Origin: Polynucleobacter meluiroseus
GTDB lineage: Bacteria > Pseudomonadota > Gammaproteobacteria > Burkholderiales > Burkholderiaceae
Direction: 5' to 3'
Assembly: GCA_945881875.1 (NCBI GenBank)
Contig: CAMCVH010000001.1
Span: 124,001 to 188,000, forward strand
Length of the DNA stretch: 64,000 nt
Each line of letters opens with the position of its first letter. Position 1 is the stretch's first letter. The notes below the pieces were generated by a model. It was not told the origin of the DNA. It was given only the letters and a program-made list of their open reading frames with translations, and searched no databases. Below, in pieces: positions 47,879 to 56,534 of the stretch. Both the position numbers and the translations under genes were made by a program.

Positions 47879-50800
47879 GCCAAGAATTAATTCAGGCCGC
47901 CTGCCACCCTGAAAAATCGGTTGTTGTGAAAGCTTGCGCTGGTAGCGGTAAAACATGGTTGTTGGTTTCTAGAATGGTTCGCTTACTTTTAGCTGGATCT
48001 GAACCTCATGAAATTTTAGCAATTACGTTCACAAGAAAAGCGGCTCAAGAAATGCGTGGTCGCCTTGATGAAGTTTTATTACATTTTGCAAAATGTGATG
48101 AAAGTACTTTATTAAAAGAATTAATGGAAAGAGGTTTAACTCAATCTGAAGCGCAAGAGGCCATACCAGTTGCCAGAAATCTATTTGAAAATGTTTTATC
48201 AAGTCCTCGTGGCATCACCATTGATACTTTTCATGGTTGGTTTGCTAGATTATTAGGCTCTGCGCCAATCGGAAGTGGGGTACCGCAGGGTTTGAAGTTG
48301 CGTGATGACCTGCAACGTTTGCAAGATGATTGTTTGGAGGATTGGTGGACCACATTACCTCACACTGATAAGAAACATTTAAGAGAAGCTTATGAATTAT
48401 TGATTCGTGAGCTGGGAGCTAATCATGCCAATGAATTACTGGTCGGTCGTAAGGGCTTTTTAAGTACCAAATCAGAATGGTTCCGATATCTTGATGGCGC
48501 AAAACAATCGAAGCAAGATGTTCTTAGTGCTATTTCAGACTTATCAAACTTAATAGACAAAGAGAGTCCACTTAAAACAGCTTTGGATACCAATGAGTCT
48601 TTGCAGAGCTTGGAAAAGTTAGCTAGCTTGCTCAAGAGTGGTACAGCAACCGATCAAAGGCATGCGCAACTATTAAATAACGCAATAGCGCTGAAAGCCG
48701 AGCATTCATCTTTGGATCAGATAGCTCAGACTATGGGGCCTGTATTTTTAACGGCGAAATTAGAGTTGTTTAAAAAACTATCTGCCTCTGTAGAGTTACA
48801 AAAAGTATTAACTAAACAAGCTAATGGTGAAGAGTTGATTGCTCAATTCAATGAGTTACGTCTGGCTTGGGCTCAAATATTGCTTGGGCATTACCAGTGG
48901 CATGCTGATCATCGAGCGCACCGCATCCATCAAGCTTGGGTGCTGGTTGGCACAGATATTTTGAGACATTATCAAGCTAAGAAAGAGGTTCTTAGAGCGC
49001 AAGATTTTTCTGATTTGGAGTCTTACACGGCTCAGTTGATGTTATCGACCGACACAGCATCTTATTTGCAAGCGCGATTAGATGCTAAGTACAAACATTT
49101 ACTGATTGATGAATTCCAAGATACCAATCCTATTCAGTGGCAAATTTTACTTTCCTGGCTGAATGCCTATGAGCAGGACGAATCAAAACCATCTGTATTT
49201 TTGGTGGGTGATCCCAAGCAATCTATATATCGATTTAGAAGAGCTGATGTGCGTTTATTTGAAGAGGCACAAAAGTATCTTGAAAAGAACTTTGATGCAA
49301 AAGTCTTTACGCACAACGAAACGCGCCGCAATAGCCCCGCGGTTCTTAGTGCTGTTAATCAAACATTTAGTTTGGAAGAATTACCTAAAGGTTATCCATT
49401 TGAGACGCAAACTAGAAATCAGTTTGTAGAAAACAAATTTTGTGATGGCGAGGTCTACCGTCTTCCTTTGGTACCTTATCCTGAAATCAAAAGAGTAATT
49501 TCTAGAAATGCTGTTGATGAGCCCTTCATCGATCTTAGTTCGGAAGCTAGGCATATACAGAGTTATCAAGAGGCGCTCGCAGTTGGCCGACTCATCTTAA
49601 ATATCAAACAAGAGAAGCAAGTGCCATGGGATCAGTTTTTGATTTTATTAAGATCCCGTACTCCTTTGGCTTCTATAGAAAAAGCTTTTAGAGAGTTGGG
49701 TATCCCTTGCGATAGTCCAAGGAAAGGCGGGCTATTAAAAACTTTAGAAGCCGAAGACCTTATAGCCTTGTTATCAGTCTTAGTTATGCCAGGTGATGAC
49801 TTATCTTTGGCTCAAATTTTGAAGTCACCGATTTATGGTTTAGATGATTCTGATTTGATACATTTAGTTATAGAAAAGCGCCAAAAAAATGTGGATTGTT
49901 TATGGCATCTTATCCAAAAGGAAGATTCTTCTCATCATCATGTGGCCCTACAAATTACTGAATGGATCAACAAGGCCAAACATTTACCGGTTCATGACCT
50001 TTTAGATCACATTTATCATTCAGCTCAGATAAGATTGCGATACGTTGAGGCTTCACCGAAATTGCAGAGAGAGCAGGTCCTTTCTAATTTAGATGCCTTT
50101 TTAGGGCTTGCTTTAGATTTGGATGGTGGTCGTTACCCAAGTCTTACTCGGTTTATTGGTGAGCTCAAAAAGATCAAGCGTGGAGCCGAAGATGAAAGTC
50201 CCGATGAGGGCGAGTCTTTGGTGGAAGATGATGATCAAGATGAATCTATCTTAAGTTCAAAGCAGGTTCGGATACTCACGATTCATGCCGCCAAGGGACT
50301 TGAATCAAGATTTGTATTTTTGATGAATGCTAATACTTCTCGGAGTAATCAAGACCACGCTGGTGTCCTCATGAGTTGGCAACCTGATCAACCTACGCCT
50401 AGCCATATTTCACCGTTCTTTTCGGGTAAGCCTCGTGATTTAGCTCGACAGCATCTGAGAGATCAGGAAGATGCCATTACGCAAATTGAAAATTGGAACC
50501 TTCTTTATGTTGCTTTAACGAGAGCGAAGGAATCTGTTTATATCAGTGGCGCTGCTGCTAAGGCTGACCAAGCAATGAATGAATCTAGTTGGTATGGTCG
50601 TTTGTCGCGGGCTGGGATTCCTGAGTTAGAGATGGGTGATTCATTCTCCAAAGCCCCAAATCTGATACAAGATTCAAAGCTTGACGATCTCTCGTTTAAA
50701 GATTTTGTGGTGAGCTGGAGTGGTTCAGAAAGATCATCTTTATTCGCTGAAGATCTGGTCTTCAGTCAGGATCAGCAGATGATTGATTTGGGCGTTGCTT

Positions 50801-51240
50801 TTCACTTGGTGATGGAGCATGTCATGAGGTTATCGCTAACTCATGTGGATCAATTGCCAAGCACTGAGGCTTTGATGTCCTGGCTTAATCTTCCAAAGCA
50901 TCTTGCGCTTGATGCCAGGGCTTGCGCTCTCACAACTTTGCAATCAGCTTCAACTCAGCAGTTCTTTTTTAATCCAGATATTTTGCAACGCTGGTCAGAG
51001 TTAGATATTGCTGATTCTGATGGTCGTTTACTTAGAATTGATGCTCTTGTTGAATACCCGGATCGTTTGTTAATCCTTGACTATAAATTATCAATACCAG
51101 AGCCCGATACGGAGCTCTTTAAAAAGTATCAAAAGCAAATGTCCGTTTATCAGTCTGCGGTTAGAGCTCTTCGATCTGATAAACCTATAAAAAGTTACTT
51201 AATCAGTGCTCAGGGTGAGGTTTTGGAGTTAATTGAATGA
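47875..51240 (+). CDS. addA: AddA-type UvrD helicase/nuclease
   Basis: The 1121-residue motor and nuclease subunit of the AddAB recombination complex. Superfamily 1 motifs in order: Walker A KACAGSGKTWLL (AGSGKT at 22-27), AITFTRKAAQEMRGRL, motif II LLIDEFQDTNPIQW, motif III VGDPKQSIYRFRRAD, motif V LTIHAAKGLESRFVF, motif VI LYVALTRAKESVYI. The C-terminal nuclease core is RIDALVEYPDRLLILDYKLS. An acidic insertion (EDESPDEGESLVEDDDQDES) precedes motif V. ATG 47875 is preferred to an open frame starting at 47827 because it overlaps the addB stop and gives the normal distance to Walker A. Confidence 0.92.
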   Translation: MSQELIQAACHPEKSVVVKACAGSGKTWLLVSRMVRLLLAGSEPHEILAITFTRKAAQEMRGRLDEVLLHFAKCDESTLLKELMERGLTQSEAQEAIPVARNLFENVLSSPRGITIDTFHGWFARLLGSAPIGSGVPQGLKLRDDLQRLQDDCLEDWWTTLPHTDKKHLREAYELLIRELGANHANELLVGRKGFLSTKSEWFRYLDGAKQSKQDVLSAISDLSNLIDKESPLKTALDTNESLQSLEKLASLLKSGTATDQRHAQLLNNAIALKAEHSSLDQIAQTMGPVFLTAKLELFKKLSASVELQKVLTKQANGEELIAQFNELRLAWAQILLGHYQWHADHRAHRIHQAWVLVGTDILRHYQAKKEVLRAQDFSDLESYTAQLMLSTDTASYLQARLDAKYKHLLIDEFQDTNPIQWQILLSWLNAYEQDESKPSVFLVGDPKQSIYRFRRADVRLFEEAQKYLEKNFDAKVFTHNETRRNSPAVLSAVNQTFSLEELPKGYPFETQTRNQFVENKFCDGEVYRLPLVPYPEIKRVISRNAVDEPFIDLSSEARHIQSYQEALAVGRLILNIKQEKQVPWDQFLILLRSRTPLASIEKAFRELGIPCDSPRKGGLLKTLEAEDLIALLSVLVMPGDDLSLAQILKSPIYGLDDSDLIHLVIEKRQKNVDCLWHLIQKEDSSHHHVALQITEWINKAKHLPVHDLLDHIYHSAQIRLRYVEASPKLQREQVLSNLDAFLGLALDLDGGRYPSLTRFIGELKKIKRGAEDESPDEGESLVEDDDQDESILSSKQVRILTIHAAKGLESRFVFLMNANTSRSNQDHAGVLMSWQPDQPTPSHISPFFSGKPRDLARQHLRDQEDAITQIENWNLLYVALTRAKESVYISGAAAKADQAMNESSWYGRLSRAGIPELEMGDSFSKAPNLIQDSKLDDLSFKDFVVSWSGSERSSLFAEDLVFSQDQQMIDLGVAFHLVMEHVMRLSLTHVDQLPSTEALMSWLNLPKHLALDARACALTTLQSASTQQFFFNPDILQRWSELDIADSDGRLLRIDALVEYPDRLLILDYKLSIPEPDTELFKKYQKQMSVYQSAVRALRSDKPIKSYLISAQGEVLELIE

Positions 51241-51303
51241 CTTTTTGGCAATTAAAACAATTTATTTTGTCGAAAATTGGCTTTAAAAATAGGGAGGGGA
51301 GGT

Positions 51304-51400
51304 GGACGAGCCCGACCCCCGGCACTGGCAGTACTTGGCTTTGGCTGCTCCGTTCCCGACCTGACCAGATTACCAAGCCACCATGCGAGGAGGCCCGTCC
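51304..51400 (-). ncRNA. ffs: Small SRP RNA (4.5S)
   Basis: Read on the minus strand the segment contains the conserved SRP domain IV hairpin, with GGTCAGGTCGGGAACGGAGC followed by AGCC, the Ffh-binding symmetric loop and tetraloop region. The 5' end GGACGGGCC pairs with the 3' end GGGCTCGTCC to give the long closing stem. The RNA forms the signal recognition particle with Ffh for co-translational membrane targeting. About 97 bases, antisense to both neighbours, and adjacent to dnaX as in many bacteria. A C/T-rich 3' flank with TTTTT follows. Exact ends are inferred from pairing and the promoter. Confidence 0.92.
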
Positions 51401-51401
51401 A

Positions 51402-51432
51402 ATGACATTCTACTTCCATCTACTTGTAGAAT
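51402..51432 (+). promoter_or_regulatory. Promoter of dnaX, predicted leaderless
   Basis: ATGACA (51402-51407) and TAGAAT (51427-51432) are separated by 19 bases. The -10 ends six bases before the dnaX ATG at 51439, and no Shine-Dalgarno sequence exists, so the first transcribed base should be the A of the ATG or very near it. Confidence 0.55.
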
Positions 51433-51437
51433 GACAA
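51407..51437 (-). promoter_or_regulatory. Promoter of the SRP RNA gene
   Basis: On the minus strand, TTGTCA (51437-51432), a 19-base spacer and TAGAAT (51412-51407). Six bases after the -10 comes the G at 51400, the 5' end predicted from RNA pairing. It is an almost exact mirror image of the dnaX promoter: TGACATTCTAC and GTAGAATGACA are inverted repeats with one mismatch. Confidence 0.65.
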
Positions 51438-51438
51438 T

Positions 51439-53121
51439 ATGACAGCTTTAGCCTTAGCCCGAAAGTGGCGCCCGAGAGATTTTTCAACCCTAGTTGGCCA
51501 AGAACATGTGGTCAAAGCCTTAAGCCATGCCCTTGATCAGCAACGCTTGCACCATGCCTGGCTTTTCACTGGAACGAGGGGTGTTGGTAAAACAACTATT
51601 TCCAGAATTTTGGCCAAAGCGCTCAATTGCACAGGCGTGGATGGTCAAGGTCAAATGACCTCACAACCATGTGGGCAATGTCCTGCTTGTACAGAAATTG
51701 ATGCCGGTAGATACGTTGACTATATTGAAATGGACGCCGCTAGTAATCGTGGTGTTGAAGACATGGCCCAGCTTTTAGAAAAAGCCATGTATGCCCCTAG
51801 CAGCGCGCGATTCAAGGTTTACATGATTGACGAGGTTCATATGTTAACTGGGCATGCTTTCAACGCTATGCTCAAAACATTGGAAGAACCGCCACCACAT
51901 ATCAAATTCATCCTTGCAACGACTGATCCTCAAAAAATTCCAGTGACAGTGTTATCACGTTGTTTGCAATTCAATTTAAAGCAAATGCCAGTTCCATCAA
52001 TTGTGGAACATTTGCAAAAAGTACTTGAAGCTGAAACGGTGACCTATGACATGGGTGCTTTACGCATTTTGGCTAAAGCAGCTCAAGGTTCTATGCGTGA
52101 TGCTTTATCTTTAACCGATCAGGCAATCGCTTATGCGGCTGGACCTGTTAGTGAAAGTGCAGTTCGAGCCATGTTGGGAACACTAGATGAGGCTTATCTC
52201 ATTGGTGCTCTGAATGCATTGCAAGCTAAAGATGGTGCCTCATTGGTAGCAATTGCAGATGAGATGGCTATTAAGAGTCTTTCTTTCTCTTTGGCTCTAC
52301 AAGATTTAGCTTCATTACTTCAGAAAATAGCTTTAGCTCAAACAGTCCCGTCCGCAGTCTTAGATGATTGGCCAGAAGCTACTGAAGTTCGACGTCTAGC
52401 CTCCCTATTTAATAAAGAAGAGGTGCAGTTGTATTACCAAATTGCTATTACGAGCAGACCTGATTTGTCATTAGCACCTGATGAGCAAACAGGTTTCGTC
52501 ATGGCTCTATTAAGAATGTTAGCTTTTAAGCCTGGTGATGGTTCAGGCTCTCCAAGATCTGCTGGACCGGCAAAATCTGGAACCAGCAACACAACATCAG
52601 CCCTTAGTGGACCGGCTGCGGCAAAGGCAGCTACGATGGTATCTAAATCTGTAGCAAGCGCTCCAGTAACAAAGCCTGCCTCAGCAGTAGAGTTAGCTCC
52701 ACCATCACCTGCTAAAACAAATGTTGTTATTGATTCTAGTGATCCTGACTGGCAGTCATGGATGAAGGCATTACCCATACGCGGCTTAGTTCAACAGTTG
52801 GCGTTTCAAACTGAACTACAGAAGTGGGAAGAGACTCCAAAAGGGATCAAAGCTCTTGTTCTTGTGGGGATGCCACAGTTAGCTAGCGCTGAAAACGTTA
52901 ACCGTTTGCAAGAAGCCTTGTCTAATTACATTGGTCAGTCAGTCAAGATCGTCATTGAAACTGGTAAAGCCAGTCAGTCTATTGCTGCTGTTGAGGCTAA
53001 AGTGAAGCAAGAAAAACAAGAGGGTGCTGAAAACTCAGTAGCCAATGATGATTTTGTAAAAACACTCCAAGCAGAGTTTGGTGCCACAGTTGTTCCTGGC
53101 AGCATTCGCCCCATTCAATAA
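51439..53121 (+). CDS. dnaX: DNA polymerase III subunit tau/gamma
   Basis: The clamp-loader ATPase of the replicase. The 560-residue protein opens ALARKWRPRDFSTLVGQEHV, has Walker A GTRGVGKTT, a zinc site built from CTGVDGQGQMTSQPCGQCPAC, Walker B MIDEVHMLT and the sensor LATTDPQKIPVTVLSRC. Residues about 370-430 are an Ala/Ser/Pro/Thr-rich linker, followed by the tau domain that contacts polymerase and helicase. I see no A-rich slippery heptamer with stem-loop like that of E. coli, so only full-length tau is predicted. It leads dnaX-ybaB-recR. Confidence 0.96.
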   Translation: MTALALARKWRPRDFSTLVGQEHVVKALSHALDQQRLHHAWLFTGTRGVGKTTISRILAKALNCTGVDGQGQMTSQPCGQCPACTEIDAGRYVDYIEMDAASNRGVEDMAQLLEKAMYAPSSARFKVYMIDEVHMLTGHAFNAMLKTLEEPPPHIKFILATTDPQKIPVTVLSRCLQFNLKQMPVPSIVEHLQKVLEAETVTYDMGALRILAKAAQGSMRDALSLTDQAIAYAAGPVSESAVRAMLGTLDEAYLIGALNALQAKDGASLVAIADEMAIKSLSFSLALQDLASLLQKIALAQTVPSAVLDDWPEATEVRRLASLFNKEEVQLYYQIAITSRPDLSLAPDEQTGFVMALLRMLAFKPGDGSGSPRSAGPAKSGTSNTTSALSGPAAAKAATMVSKSVASAPVTKPASAVELAPPSPAKTNVVIDSSDPDWQSWMKALPIRGLVQQLAFQTELQKWEETPKGIKALVLVGMPQLASAENVNRLQEALSNYIGQSVKIVIETGKASQSIAAVEAKVKQEKQEGAENSVANDDFVKTLQAEFGATVVPGSIRPIQ

Positions 53122-53142
53122 TTTCATTAAAGGAAATCTATC

Positions 53143-53466
53143 ATGATGAAAGGTAATATCGCCGGCTTGATGAAACAAGCCCAGCAAATGCAAGAAAATA
53201 TGAAGCGTGCTCAAGCTGAGTTAGAAGCATTAGAAGTGGTTGGTTCTGCAGCATCTGGTGCAGTCAAAATTACTATGAGTGGTAAGAATGCGGTCAAGCG
53301 TGTTGAGATTTCTGATGCGGTAATGGATGATCGTGAGACTTTAGAAGATCTTTTGGTTACGGCTTATGCTGACGCATTCCGTCAAGTTGAAGACACGGCT
53401 AGCAAAAAAATGTCAGGAGCAACAGCTGGAATGCCGATGCCTCCTGGATTTAAATTACCGTTCTAA
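53143..53466 (+). CDS. ybaB: YbaB/EbfC family nucleoid-associated protein
   Basis: A 107-residue DNA-binding protein. The start MMKGNIAGLMKQAQQMQENMKRAQAELEALEVVGSAASGAVKIT shows the family's long N-terminal helix and the first strand. Homologues bind DNA as dimers and shape the nucleoid. AAAGGAAA precedes the ATG. It lies between dnaX and recR as in most proteobacteria. Confidence 0.96.
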   Translation: MMKGNIAGLMKQAQQMQENMKRAQAELEALEVVGSAASGAVKITMSGKNAVKRVEISDAVMDDRETLEDLLVTAYADAFRQVEDTASKKMSGATAGMPMPPGFKLPF

Positions 53467-53543
53467 AACGGACTGGTCAATTAACTTAACAGACCTTAGT
53501 CCAACAGCTTAAAAATAACGAAATAAAGAGATAAAGAAAACGA

Positions 53544-54170
53544 ATGTCAGATAACACCCCGGTTGATCAATCTCAGGATGCTCTACAAAGAATGGTTCAA
53601 GCCTTACGAGCACTTCCTGGAGTGGGGCCTAAGTCTGCGCAACGAATCGCTTTTCATCTCTTGCAACATGATCGTAATGGTGCAGCTGTTCTAGGGCAAA
53701 GCTTATTAGATGCAGTTAATCATATTCAACACTGCTCATCTTGCAACACGTTTTCAGAATTAGATATATGTAAAACCTGCTCTGATGATCGTCGTGATGC
53801 TGGAATTATCTGTGTAGTAGAAACGCCAGCAGATCAATTAATGGTTGAGCAAACCCTCACATATCGAGGTCTGTATTTTGTATTGATGGGTCGTTTATCG
53901 CCCTTAGATGGGTTGGGCCCTAAAGAGATCCATTTGGATCGATTGATACAACGTGTGGAACAAAGTAAAGAACCGGTAAGAGAGATTGTTTTGGCTACTA
54001 ATTTCACCAGTGAGGGTGAGGCAACAGCGCATTACATTGGCGAGATGATGAAGGTTAGAGGTATTAAAGTTTCGCGTATTGCTAGGGGCGTTCCGGTTGG
54101 TGGTGAACTTGAGTACGTGGATGCTAGTACGCTTGCAAGGGCGATGATGGATCGTCGTTCAGTAAGCTAA
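53544..54170 (+). CDS. recR: Recombination protein RecR
   Basis: A 208-residue ring-forming mediator of RecFOR recombination that helps load RecA at gaps. Elements in order: helix-hairpin-helix [20 protein letters not shown], four-Cys zinc finger [16 protein letters not shown], Toprim domain beginning [16 protein letters not shown], and the C-terminal Walker-B-like end. It follows ybaB after 77 bases, with a weak purine-rich ribosome-binding region. Confidence 0.97.
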   Translation: MSDNTPVDQSQDALQRMVQALRALPGVGPKSAQRIAFHLLQHDRNGAAVLGQSLLDAVNHIQHCSSCNTFSELDICKTCSDDRRDAGIICVVETPADQLMVEQTLTYRGLYFVLMGRLSPLDGLGPKEIHLDRLIQRVEQSKEPVREIVLATNFTSEGEATAHYIGEMMKVRGIKVSRIARGVPVGGELEYVDASTLARAMMDRRSVS

Positions 54171-54265
54171 CTGAATAAAAAAACGTAAAATAACATCAAT
54201 AATTTTTCAGATATACCTTTAAATAGATTTACCAATGCAACTTTTACTCAAATGGATATGATTTC

Positions 54266-55048
54266 ATGCACATATTAGTGGCAAACGATGATGGTTACTT
54301 AGCTCCAGGCCTACTAGCTTTAGTCAATGCTTTACGTCCCTTGGGTCAAGTGACAGTGATTGGTCCTGAGCAAAATCATAGCGGGGCCTCTAACTCATTA
54401 ACTCTTTCTAGACCTCTGACGGTTAATCGGGTGAGTGGTGGAGAGCGTGATGGTTTCATTTACATTAATGGCACACCAACTGATTGTGTTCACATTGCAT
54501 TGACAGGCTTATTAGATACAAAACCAGACATTGTTGTTTCTGGCATCAATCAAGGTGAAAACATGGGTGAAGATGTTCTTTACTCGGGTACTGTGGCAGC
54601 TGCGATTGAAGGCGTCATGTTTGGGATTTCGGCGATTGCTTTTTCGCAAGTTGATAAAGGTTGGATTGGGCTAGAAGATGCTGCCTTAATCGCTAAAGAT
54701 ATTGTGCTCCAGCAAATTAATCATCCTGTGGATGGATCGTTAAAGCCAGATTCAAAGCCAACACTACTCAATGTGAATATTCCGAATCGTCCATATGAGC
54801 AGTTAAAGTCTTGGCGAGTAACACGTTTGGGTAATCGCCATCACTCTCAAAATGTCATCACGCAGAATAATCCTCGTGGCGAACCAATTTATTGGATTGG
54901 TCCTCCAGGCATTGCTAAAGATGCAACTGAAGGAACAGATTTCCATGCGATTCAGAATGGTCAGGTATCTATTACCCCTTTACAGTTAGATTTATCTCAT
55001 CAAGCTATGCGTGAACAGATGAGAATTTCTAACTGGCATAAGAATTAA
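54266..55048 (+). CDS. surE: 5'/3'-nucleotidase SurE
   Basis: A 260-residue metal-dependent nucleoside monophosphate phosphatase linked to stationary-phase survival. The N-terminal [12 protein letters not shown] carries the Asp-Asp metal site, [13 protein letters not shown] the Asn/Ser ligands, and [24 protein letters not shown] the conserved Asn. It heads surE-pcm-nlpD-rpoS, the usual rpoS neighbourhood. The ATG is weakly preceded by GGATATGA. Confidence 0.96.
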   Translation: MHILVANDDGYLAPGLLALVNALRPLGQVTVIGPEQNHSGASNSLTLSRPLTVNRVSGGERDGFIYINGTPTDCVHIALTGLLDTKPDIVVSGINQGENMGEDVLYSGTVAAAIEGVMFGISAIAFSQVDKGWIGLEDAALIAKDIVLQQINHPVDGSLKPDSKPTLLNVNIPNRPYEQLKSWRVTRLGNRHHSQNVITQNNPRGEPIYWIGPPGIAKDATEGTDFHAIQNGQVSITPLQLDLSHQAMREQMRISNWHKN

Positions 55049-55080
55049 AACAAAGTGATTATTAAATAGTAAGGTTATTG

Positions 55081-55737
55081 GTGCAAAAGATAGATCCTGG
55101 TTTCGAGAAAGCGCGATTACAACTGGCAGAAAAAGTGGCTGCGGGAGGTGTGCGTCATCAGAAGGTACTTGATGCGATCGCAACAGTACCAAGACATGCT
55201 TTTATTGATCATGCATTAGATGGTCGTGCTTACGAAGATTCTGCATTTCCTATCGGTCATCAACAAACTATTTCAAAACCATCAGTAGTGGCTAGGATGG
55301 TCGAATTACTTTTTAAGCCTAAGAAGGAGCTTGGCAAAGTTCTTGAGATTGGTACTGGTTGTGGTTATCAAGCCGCTATATTAAGTTTGGTGGCGAGCGA
55401 GGTTTATTCAATCGAAAGAATTAGGCTTTTACACGATCAAGCCCGAGCGAAATTACGACCTTTCAGAATACCTAATTTACGTTTAGTTTATGGTGACGGC
55501 ATTCGTGGATTGCCTCAAGCTGCTCCTTTTGATGGCATCATTCTTGCGGCGGCGGGCTTAGGCATACCTGATCCTTTATTAGATCAATTGGCGATTGGCG
55601 GTAGGTTAGTTGCTCCTGTTGCTAAAAATGAAGAAGAACAGCAATTGGTGGTGGTCGAGCGCGTCAGTTCTCAGCGTTTTCAAAGAACTGTTTTGGAGGA
55701 GGTTTTCTTTGTTCCTCTTCAATCCGGCACCATGTAA
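55081..55737 (+). CDS. pcm: Protein-L-isoaspartate O-methyltransferase
   Basis: Repairs aged proteins by methylating isoaspartyl residues with S-adenosylmethionine. The 218-residue protein has the SAM-binding VLEIGTGCGYQAAIL, the post-motif YGDGIRGLPQAAPFDGIILAAA and the substrate-side QTISKPSVVARM. The start is taken as GTG 55081, with AAGG nine bases upstream. A TTG directly before it is in frame but less likely. Confidence 0.95.
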   Translation: MQKIDPGFEKARLQLAEKVAAGGVRHQKVLDAIATVPRHAFIDHALDGRAYEDSAFPIGHQQTISKPSVVARMVELLFKPKKELGKVLEIGTGCGYQAAILSLVASEVYSIERIRLLHDQARAKLRPFRIPNLRLVYGDGIRGLPQAAPFDGIILAAAGLGIPDPLLDQLAIGGRLVAPVAKNEEEQQLVVVERVSSQRFQRTVLEEVFFVPLQSGTM

Positions 55738-55748
55738 ACAATTATTAC

Positions 55749-55754
55749 TATAAT
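55749..55754 (+). promoter_or_regulatory. Perfect -10 element before nlpD
   Basis: TATAAT ends six bases before the nlpD ATG (55761), leaving no room for a ribosome-binding site. A recognisable -35 is lacking. It would give a leaderless nlpD-rpoS transcript in addition to read-through from surE-pcm. Confidence 0.5.
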
Positions 55755-55760
55755 TGGTAT

Positions 55761-56531
55761 ATGAATTCAACTCGCCTCACCCTATTAGTTTTACTCATAA
55801 CACTATCTGCTATTCAATATGGCTGTGGAACACGCTTAGGCCCTGCGCCTGTTGTAGATCGTTCTTCGGGCGCAAGCAATGAAGTAGTGGCACCTGGTTA
55901 CTATCGTATTAAACGAGGCGATACTTTATTAAGAATTGCTCTTGATCATGGTCAGTCACATCGTGAGATTGCTGAATGGAATAATATTTCTGATCCTAAT
56001 GTGATTGAAGTGGGTCAAGTGATTCGTGTTGAGCCTACAAAATCTTCAAAGCCAATCACTAGTCGAACTGAAGTCAAGCAAGAAAAGCCAGTTGATAAAA
56101 AGCCGTTAAACACAGCGCAATCAGAAAAGCCAATCCAAGAAAAACCTCAGCAAGATCTTGCAACTGATACGGGCATCCGTTTGTCATGGCCATCTAAAGG
56201 TGAGGTGGTTGAGCGCTTTGATGAAGGTAAAAACAAAGGTATCGGTATTGCTGGCAAATCAGGCGATCCTATTCAATCAGCCGCTGATGGCAAGGTTGTT
56301 TATGCAGGGAACAGCTTAAGAGGTTATGGCAATCTTGTGATCGTTAAACACGACAATACTTACTTAACCGCTTACGCTCACAATAGAACCTTATTAGTTA
56401 AAGAAGGTGATGCTGTCAAGAAATCTCAAAAAATTGCAGAGATGGGTAATACTGATTCTGACAGGGTGAAGTTACATTTTGAACTTCGTAAAAATGGCAA
56501 ACCTGTTGACCCAAGTGCCTACTTACCATAA
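55761..56531 (+). CDS. nlpD: NlpD-like lipoprotein, LysM and degenerate M23 domains
   Basis: A 256-residue envelope protein. The N-terminal hydrophobic segment ends in YGC (Cys22), a weak lipobox. A LysM peptidoglycan-binding domain follows at about residues 47-92 (YRIKRGDTLLRIALDHGQSHREIAEWNN), then a Lys/Pro-rich linker and a LytM/M23 domain. In that domain the metal ligands of active endopeptidases (the H and D of HxGxD) are replaced (KNKGIGIAGKSGD), so it should not cut peptidoglycan. Like E. coli NlpD it probably activates amidases during cell separation. It is followed after three bases by rpoS. Confidence 0.9.
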   Translation: MNSTRLTLLVLLITLSAIQYGCGTRLGPAPVVDRSSGASNEVVAPGYYRIKRGDTLLRIALDHGQSHREIAEWNNISDPNVIEVGQVIRVEPTKSSKPITSRTEVKQEKPVDKKPLNTAQSEKPIQEKPQQDLATDTGIRLSWPSKGEVVERFDEGKNKGIGIAGKSGDPIQSAADGKVVYAGNSLRGYGNLVIVKHDNTYLTAYAHNRTLLVKEGDAVKKSQKIAEMGNTDSDRVKLHFELRKNGKPVDPSAYLP

Positions 56532-56534
56532 TTA

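Noticed and set aside
51237..51434. A 65-codon open frame on the plus strand between addA and dnaX
   Set aside because: It runs antisense through the whole SRP RNA gene, whose conserved structure explains the sequence.
52434..52778. A 114-codon minus-strand frame inside dnaX
   Set aside because: It mirrors the Ala/Pro-rich linker of DnaX. No independent signals were seen.
52500..53100. Programmed frameshift in dnaX producing gamma
   Set aside because: No A-rich slippery heptamer followed by a stem-loop was found near the linker.
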